Assembly (NCBI RefSeq): GCF_901000735.1 | Contig: NC_081542.1 | Location: forward strand, 34,215,243-34,279,242 | Direction: 5' to 3' | DNA: 64,000 bases | Source of the DNA: Corylus avellana | Lineage: Eukaryota; Streptophyta; Magnoliopsida; Fagales; Betulaceae | Shown: positions 57,249 through 64,000 of the stretch, piece by piece | Layout: the number at the start of each line of letters is the position of its first letter | Position numbering within the stretch: the first letter of the stretch is position 1 | Position numbers and translations under genes: made by a program | The notes under the pieces: generated by a model | The model's database searches: none | What the model was told of the DNA's origin: nothing | Seen by the model: only the letters and a program-made list of their open reading frames with translations

Positions 57249-58033
57249 TATCATGTCTTTTTATTTTGTAAATCATTTACAACTCACTACATACACAACT
57301 TTTACACTATCTCTATTTAATTTACCTCTTTTTGATTCAAATTAATAGAATCTTAAATGTTAAATGATTTAGCTCAAACCAATCACTTCTTAATTCAAAC
57401 TATGTAAGATTTAGAAATCAAATAAATTTTTTCTAAATATATTTGATTAAATTTAAAACTAATATTTATACCAAAGTATTCTTAGTCATCTAATGTAAGG
57501 CCGATCCCATTAGAGCTAGGATTATTAACAAATTCTATCAGATGCTCAAAGTACTATAAGGTTACCAGAGTAATTAACTAAATATGGTAATAAATGCATG
57601 ATAAAAATTTATTGAATGCGGAAACATTTGGTCTTAGCCACATTAATAATTCAATTACTTAAATAAAGTTTGAAGAAAATGCCAACTATGTTCATTGCAC
57701 TTATTGAAATGAAATTTCATGGGATGACCCTAGTCCTTTCCAATATCCCCATCCCGGCCTTCTAGATTGCTTGCTTAAAATCTAAAAACAAAACGAGTAA
57801 GGGTGAGCAAAAAAAAGTGCTTAGTAAGAGATTCTCAACCATAAAACGGTTGAGTTAAAATTTATTTTCTTTAACACAATATCAAAATAAATTCTTTTTC
57901 CTTCTCTTAAAAATTCTCTTGAAATGCATTTGTCAGTTTTCATAAGCTTAAGACATATAAACAATATTTGTCATTATTCGAACACTTACAACAAATGCAC
58001 AATTTCTTATCATAATAGGGCCCATGTACACCA
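57249..58033. other. LTR-like non-coding sequence
   Basis: AT-rich. Continues the DNA interrupted by the Tat element. 57590-57650 resembles 4845-4920. No gene. Confidence 0.4.
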
Positions 58034-58350
58034 TTACATCCTGTGTACTAGGGTTGCATGGTCACGCAAGCTAGAAACCCTGAACATCCCTACTTCAATA
58101 ACAGAGTCGTCTGCATTGTAGATATCAACATAGGTAGATTGGCACTCTGGTTGCCATAAACTTTGAATGTTGTTACCCCTGGTGGTCGGAACACCACTTC
58201 CTTGTGGAAGCAATCCACACAAGCGTGGTACATAGATAACCAATCCATACCCAGGATCACATCAAACCCGCTCATCTAAAAAATGACAAAATTTGCTGGC
58301 ATGACATGACCTTGCACAGAAACAAGGCAATTCCTAACTGCAGAGGTTTT
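58034..58350 (-). pseudogene. Gypsy chromovirus protease fragment
   Basis: The minus strand encodes FDVILGMDWLSMYHACVDCF and KEVVFRPPG, the distal part of a retropepsin (RVP_2 type) found in plant chromoviruses. The upstream part (VQGHVMPANFVIF-like) is in another frame. The active-site aspartate region is cut off by the Athila-type element that begins at 58363. Confidence 0.75.
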
Positions 58351-58362
58351 CTTTATCCTATT

Positions 58363-59636
58363 TGTTAAGTGCCAAAATATTCATATTTTAGCCCTTATCT
58401 TACATTTGCTAACCTTTAGTTTTGGATAATTTATGTCATTTTAGTTATTTTATGTGCTCTCTTTGTTTTTGTAGGTCCTTGGAAGAAAAGGAAGCAATAT
58501 CATAAGTTTCGGGCTTAAAGAGCGATTTTGGAAAAGACTAAAGGCTCTGGTAGTGAGATCGAACGCAGGGGAGCTGCGATCGAGTGCACTACAGGCGAAG
58601 ACCATGAGCGCAAGGCACCTGCAATCGAGCGCCTAGCACAAGAGAATCGATCGCAGTCCTGCGATCGATCGCACACAGGCTGCGATCAAGCGCACCCGTG
58701 CGTGATGAGCAAGTCAACCGCAAGCCTTGATATGGAAAATGTAATTTCTAGGGTTTTGTAACTTTGTGCGAACTAGGGCTCAAACCCTACGATTTTTAGG
58801 GATTCTAGAGTATTCCTAAGGCTTATAAATAGACCCTTAAACCTCTAGAATAGACACACAATTTTCAAGGAGAAAAATTGGAGCTCTTCAAGTTCAAGTT
58901 TCGGGTTTATTCTTTTCCTTTCTTTTCATTTTATGAAGATGTTTAACATCAAACTCATGTGTAACTAATTTACTTAGTAGGGCTAGATTGAAGCCCTAGT
59001 TATGTCTAGTTAATATTCCATATTGGCGCCTTTGTGATGATCATGTTGTGATATTTAACTTGATTAATTCCTGCTTTCATGAATTCTTCATATGTGTTTG
59101 CCAAATCAACATATGCATGTGGTATGGACTAGTTAGTTAAATCAATTTGGATGACCGAGTCCTGGGTTTAATAAAAGTAATGAAAGAAATCAACACCGGG
59201 TTCTTGGGGTAATCAACATGGGAAACCGGGAGTATACACCCATGCCCTAGGCCTCATGTGTTTGTCGATTTCCACAAAATTATGCTTTCTTAAAGAATAA
59301 CTTAGTATACACCCATGCTAAAACCTTTAAGAAAGAAAAGAGTTAAAGTATACACCTATGCCCTTAGGTTGACAAATATTAGATATACATAACATGATCA
59401 AAGTATTGGCATATTGTTGTATTATCTAAATATAATTAGTGGTGGATATCAAAGCCCTACTTTTTATTATTATCAAATCAAAATCAATTTTTGTTTTGTT
59501 TTACTTAAGGAATTTATTTTAAGCAATGTGGGAATGATCTCGTACTTGCATCATATACTACTATGTTGACCTTGTGCACTTGCGAGTAATACATACAACT
59601 ATTTGCCTATTAACTTAGGTAGATATTTGCACAACA
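58363..59636 (+). repeat. Athila-type 5' LTR (1,274 bp)
   Basis: Starts TGTTAAGTGCC, ends TTTGCACAACA, TATA box TATAAATA at 58824-58831. The zone 58545-58700 holds six or more CGATCG-type motifs, including the palindrome TGCGATCGATCGCA (58660-58673). Confidence 0.9.
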
Positions 59637-59642
59637 AGTTTT

Positions 59643-59660
59643 TGGTGCCGTTGCTGGGGA
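59643..59660 (+). other. Primer-binding site, tRNA-Asp type
   Basis: TGGTGCCGTTGCTGGGGA differs at two positions from the complement of the plant tRNA-Asp 3' end (TGGCGCCGTTGCCGGGGA), the usual Athila primer. Confidence 0.85.
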
Positions 59661-59878
59661 TTGTTTGATTTTGTTTGGAATTTGTTTTTCCTTCAATTTA
59701 TTTTTGTTTTAAATTTTTCTGTTTTTCTAGTTTTTTCCGCAGTTCCTGTTCTGCCTCTAGAGGTGCGTTCGAGCACCCAACTAGGGTGATTGAGCGCACC
59801 AGTGCGATCGAGCACACCCCACGGTGAGATCGATCGCACATCCAGAGAACAGCACAGTTATTGCACTAATTATAGATC

Positions 59879-59911
<33 letters not shown>

Positions 59912-60015
59912 TTTCATGTAGGGTCATTTGAGTCTACATATTAGTAAGTTTTCTTTTTAAATTTTGTTTTTATTTTCCCTTTTAATTTTAATTTTTTGTT
60001 ATTTTATTTTCACAC

Positions 60016-61449
60016 ATGTGGGGAGGCATTCCGACACCCCATGGACTATGTTCTTTATGCCATGACCCTTATCACCATATTAGAGAATGTCTTATAATGA
60101 GACAAATTTCTAACAAATTTAATAGGCATAAGAACACAGCGTTCTCTAGACCGGGGAACGGCCGCTATTTTTATTCCCGCAACCCATCATGGAGCCGACA
60201 GTCCAATCTCTCACGGCAAGCTCAAGCTCCTGTAATTCATGCTCCACAATCTCATAGAATGCAACATCACTCATATCAGCAATTCTATGATCATGCATAT
60301 TCCTCTCAATCAGCTCCACAACAACAATATCAGGCTGAACCACCTCCCCTTGAGTTTTCTGAAAATACATTAGCTCTGATCAGTTCAGTAATTGAGGAGA
60401 TGAAGAACTCTCATTTGAAATCAGTAAAAAGGACGGAGGCCTACTGTACACAAAGAACAAATTTTCTCAAAAAGGAAGTGCCCTAAAGTCAGTCAATTAC
60501 CACTCTTCATGGACATTATATGGAGGAAGAGAGTAATTGCTATCATGAAGAGGAGTCATCTCCATAGTTCTATGGTCAATCATATTCATGTCTTAGTCCT
60601 AGTCTAAGGCAATCCATTTTCAAGATAATAGCTCATGAAGAGGAACCATCTCCCATATATGACTATTCATATTCCTCTCCACCTTAACAATACCAAGAAG
60701 AGATACCTCCTCCGAAGAATTCTGTGTTAGAAGAAGCGCATGCTAGTTTAGAAGAAAAATTGTCAGCTTCTCTTAGCCACAACAAGGCCTGTAATCAACG
60801 GTTGCAATCCACCATGGCCAAGACATAGGATCACTACAAGCAAATATCATATATACTTAAAGAAGAACAAGAAGAGTGTCAAAGTCAGTTGGTGGCCAAT
60901 CCTAATTAGCACTACATGGAGAATGAGTGCACTTACTATCATGAGCAAACAACCGCCACACCTGGGAATGAAGAAATTGTTGAGGAGAGTTTTTGTGAGC
61001 CAAGTCTTGAGGATCCAATGGGAGAGCATTTTGATCAAATTGGAGGTGACCTAGACCTGGACAAGCTACTTGAGCATGCTGAAACTTCTAATGAGCCAAG
61101 TCTTGAGGATGCATTGAATGAGTGTTTTGATCAATTTTAGTTTGACTTGGATCTTGACAAGTTCCTCAAGCAAGCTGAGATGTTTAGTGAGCCAAGTCTG
61201 GAGGATCCATTGGAAGAGCACTTTGCTCAATATGAATTTGATCTAGACCTTGACATGATACATGAGCAAGCTGAGGCCTTATTGGATTCCACTCCTAAGA
61301 ACAACAAGGTGGGAGAAGAAGATGAGCAAACTGAGGTTCTAGAGGAGCTACATTGGAAAAAGGAAGAGAGCACTGAGACTTCTTCAACATCTGCTCCTAT
61401 TCCCAAATTACTAAAAATCCAAGAGAGAAGTCTGTTTGGGGTTATGTGA
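60016..61449 (+). pseudogene. Gag-like frame with zinc knuckle and 32-aa repeats
   Basis: A single frame runs through with several stops (60484, near 60568, near 60688, near 60826, near 60907, 61138). Near its start is a zinc knuckle, CSLCHDPYHHIREC (C-x2-C-x4-H-x4-C). A Gln/Ser/His-rich part follows, then an acidic part. Three copies of an exact 96-bp period start at 60997, 61093 and 61189 (EPSLED...FDQ...DLDLDK, 32 residues each). The ATG at 60016 reads MWGGIPTPHG. The zinc knuckle suggests RNA binding; the acidic repeat is not recognised. Confidence 0.55.
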
Positions 61450-61700
61450 TGAGCAAATTGAGGACATCAATATAGATGAATTCCCTGAGTATTATCCAAT
61501 TCAGGATTCCCACCCGGATGAGAAACTGTTGGAGAAAACTCAAAGTGGTCATCCCCGATCTATAGACATTCGGAGGCATCTTGCAATAGAAAGAATTCAT
61601 TCTCTTTGGTGCAAGAGAAGAAAAGATTGGTGCTTCAAATTTAAATGCCATAATCTGGCTGAAGACGTTAAACTTAGCGCTCAAGGGAGGCACCCCATAG
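61450..61700 (+). pseudogene. Athila pol C-terminal tail relic
   Basis: After a frame change the sequence ends CHNLAEDVKLSAQGRHPIAYP. The same end occurs in the Athila integrase fragment at 13701-15148 (minus). It shows that the element derives from an Athila parent by loss of most of pol. Confidence 0.6.
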
Positions 61701-63144
61701 CATATCCTTTTTATTTTCCTATTTATTTTATTTTTCTGTTGGTTACTTTTAGTTTCGTTCTGTTTTCCCTTTGTTACTTTAGTGTTTTAATTTTCAGGAA
61801 CAAATGTGCTTCAGTTCAAGTTTGGAGGTGTGCTATGAACCATGCCATTCCAAACATGTCATCCATCTCCCGGGTAAATTCTTTCCATGTTATAGACACA
61901 TTGGGGACAATGTGTAATTTAAGTTTGGTGGTATGGGAGACACTTTACACACACTTTGTCCTGGTTTTATTTTATTTTTATTTTTTGTGAAAAGAAAAAA
62001 AAATGTGTCCTAGTTTTATTTTTGTTGTTAGTGAAAAGAAAAAAAAAATGCATGTTCATGTTTGCCTTAAAATTTTGGTTGATCTTACAAATTATGATTT
62101 GATTTCATTAGTGAGCTTAAAATTTTGAACACGTGATTTGATAATTGAGTATTTCAGTTTGGTTACTTGCTTAGGACAGTTGAGAATTCACATATTTGAT
62201 CTGATCTTACACAAGCACATTAGCACATAATTTGTGGAGTATGACATGAAAGTCTGATGTGTGTGTTTTTATGTCTAAGGTGAAACTTGATGATTTATTA
62301 GATGGATATTTTGGCATATATATATGTGATAAAAAGAAAAGAAAATATATATATATATATATATATGATCATTGATAAGCTTTTCACTGAGTAACTGGAC
62401 ATCTTGCCTCAAAACATTGAGTATTCACGTCAAAAGGTGAAAAATTTTGATTTGTTTAATGTCATGGTTAGTTTGGTTTTGTAGGCTTTTTGACTCGAGT
62501 TAGTAAGTCGTAGGGGTGTCTCTACACCTAATGCCCTAAAACCATCTGGTTTGGAAGTCATTGACTTAACACTCGTTACATGGGTCAATTAGGAAGCTTA
62601 AGGGAACCAAACACTGCACAATCGGACGAAAATATATATATATATATATATATATATGCCATTATTGTTCATTCTAATAGGAATTTCAGTGAACTTTGAG
62701 ATATGGAAACATTGCACATTGGAAGTAATTGGAAGCCTCATATAAGTCATATTTATGTGTTAGATTCACTTTACATTGTTTTCAACCTTGTGATGTTTCA
62801 GCATTTCTTTAATAAGTAGTTAAACTTTGAGATTCCAATTCATTGTGAAGATGGAGTACATCTTTTTAAGCTTGCTAATGAATGAAAATCATGATCTTGA
62901 AGTGATACTTTAATTTTTGGGATAACATGAACTGTGCATGATGTTTGTGGGTAACATTCCTAGAAAACCCTCATGACACTTCACTCGTCCTCTAGGGAAT
63001 TCCTAGGGGTTTAAAAGGTTTGTTGCATATGTTAAATGCAATCGTACATCTCACGAAAGATGAATTTATCTTTTTGTTTTCAGTTTTTCCATTTAGTTTT
63101 TAGTTTTGTGTTGCTAAGGGACTAGTAATATGTAAGTTTGGGGG
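61701..63144 (+). other. Athila 3' region and polypurine tract
   Basis: Non-coding. Contains ACATTGGGGACAATGT (61898-61913) followed by TTAAGTTTGGTGG, a sequence pattern typical after Athila pol, TA microsatellites near 62346-62366 and 62634-62657, and AAGTTTGGGGG before the 3' LTR. Confidence 0.65.
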
Positions 63145-64000
63145 TGTTTTAAGTGCCAAAATATTCATATTTTACCCCTTAACTTACATTTGTTAATCCT
63201 TTAGTTTTGGTTAATTTATGCCATTTTAGTTCTTTTATGTGCTTTCTTTGTTTTTGTAGGTCCTTGGAAGGAAAGGAAGCAATTTCGGAAGTTTCGGGCT
63301 TAAAGAGCGATTTTGGGAAAGACTGAAAGCTCTGGTAGTGTGATTGAACGCAGGGGAGCTGCGATCGAGCGCACTACAGGCGAAGACCATGAGCGCAAGG
63401 CACCTGCGATTGAGTACCCAGCACAAAAGGATCGATCGCAGTCCTGCGATCGATCGAACACGGGCTGCGATCAAGTGCACCCATGCGTGATGAGCAAGTT
63501 AGCCGCCAGCCTTGATATGGAAAGTGTACTTTCTAGGGTTTTGTAACTTTGTGCGAACTAGGGCTCAAACCCTACAATTTTTAGGGATTCTAGAGTATTC
63601 CTAAGGCTTATAAATAGACCCTGAAACCTCTATAATAGACACACAATTTTCAAGGAGAAAAATTGGAGCTCTTCAAGTTCAAGTTTCGGGTTTATTATTT
63701 TCCTTTCTTTTTATTTTATGAAGATGTTTAACCTCAAACTCATGTGTAATTAATTTACTTAGTAGGGCTAGATTGAAGCCCTAGTTATGTTTAGTTAATA
63801 TTCAATATTGGCACCTTTGTGATGATCATGTTGTGATATTTAACTTGATTAATTCCTACTTTCATGAATTCCTCATATGTGTTTGCCTAATCAACATATG
63901 CATGTAGTATGGACTAGTTAGTTAAATCAATTTGGATGACCGAGTCCTAGGTTTAATAAAAGTAACAAAAGAAATCCACACCGGGTTCTTGGGTTAATCA
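63145..64000 (+). repeat. Athila-type 3' LTR (cut by window end)
   Basis: Starts TGTTTTAAGTGCC and follows the 5' LTR closely for 856 bp, with TATAAATA at 63609-63616 and the CGATCG cluster at 63340-63485. A few differences, e.g. TGCGATCGATCGAA instead of the perfect palindrome. Confidence 0.9.

Larger units (their letters stand above)
58363..64000 (+). mobile_element. Non-autonomous Athila-type element (runs off window)
   Basis: 5' LTR 58363-59636, tRNA-Asp-type primer site 59643-59660, 3.5 kb internal region, polypurine tract near 63134-63144, 3' LTR from 63145. The internal part has a zinc-knuckle gag-like frame and the Athila pol tail, but no RT, RNase H or integrase. It therefore depends on an autonomous relative. 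CTATT at 58358-58362 would be the left target duplication. Confidence 0.85.

Overview
The window is plant nuclear DNA, almost certainly from a eudicot. The evidence is one host gene with GT-AG introns and plant-specific transposon lineages (Athila, Tat and chromovirus Ty3/gypsy, Ty1/copia, L1-type LINE, TRIM, hAT, tRNA-SINE) set in AT-rich DNA. I cannot name the species. I found no tRNA, rRNA or CRISPR array and no bacterial-type feature.

Region 1 (1-7881) is repeat debris: a Ty3/gypsy remnant ending in an LTR (1102-1626), a partial Athila-type LTR on the minus strand whose TATA region is tandemly duplicated (1632-2224), a decayed L1 LINE on the minus strand (2236-4708), chromovirus-like LTR sequence rich in GAACGTTCG motifs, a tRNA-SINE and a CACTA-like end.

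Region 2 (7882-15612) is bounded by an 11-bp direct repeat that may be the target-site duplication of an old LINE. Between the LINE ends lie a tandem array of four LTRs of one small chromovirus derivative, an Athila-type solo LTR with a 5-bp duplication, and an Athila integrase fragment.

Region 3 (17845-21844) holds the only host gene: seven exons, 998 residues, a LIN/CERBERUS-like ARM-repeat protein without U-box or WD40 domains. An overlapping uORF precedes it and two MITE-like inverted repeats sit in its introns. The flanks (15613-17844 and 21845-27204) are AT-rich and carry MITEs and a LINE RNase H relic.

Region 4 (27205-39266) is a minus-strand Ty1/copia element with both LTRs and a perfect 5-bp duplication. 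It has been invaded by an Athila-type solo LTR and by a Tat fragment, which itself holds an intact 517-bp TRIM.

Region 5 (39267-45279) holds a SINE, a Tat-type solo LTR, an unidentified coding relic, an hAT element with an 8-bp duplication, and foldback MITEs.

Region 6 (45280-57243) is a structurally complete 11,964-bp Tat-lineage element. It has two LTRs, an ATATA duplication, a primer-binding site, gag, protease, reverse transcriptase, two RNase H regions, integrase, 3' tandem repeats and a polypurine tract. On the opposite strand it carries an intron-containing additional gene (52524-55974) with its own TATA-like box. This is the most interesting object in the window. The sense polyprotein has frameshifts, stops and a lost integrase catalytic residue, so this copy is dead.

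Region 7 (57249-64000) holds a gypsy protease relic and a non-autonomous Athila-type element with a complete 5' LTR, tRNA-Asp-type primer site, a gag-like frame with a 32-residue acidic repeat, and a 3' LTR cut by the window end.
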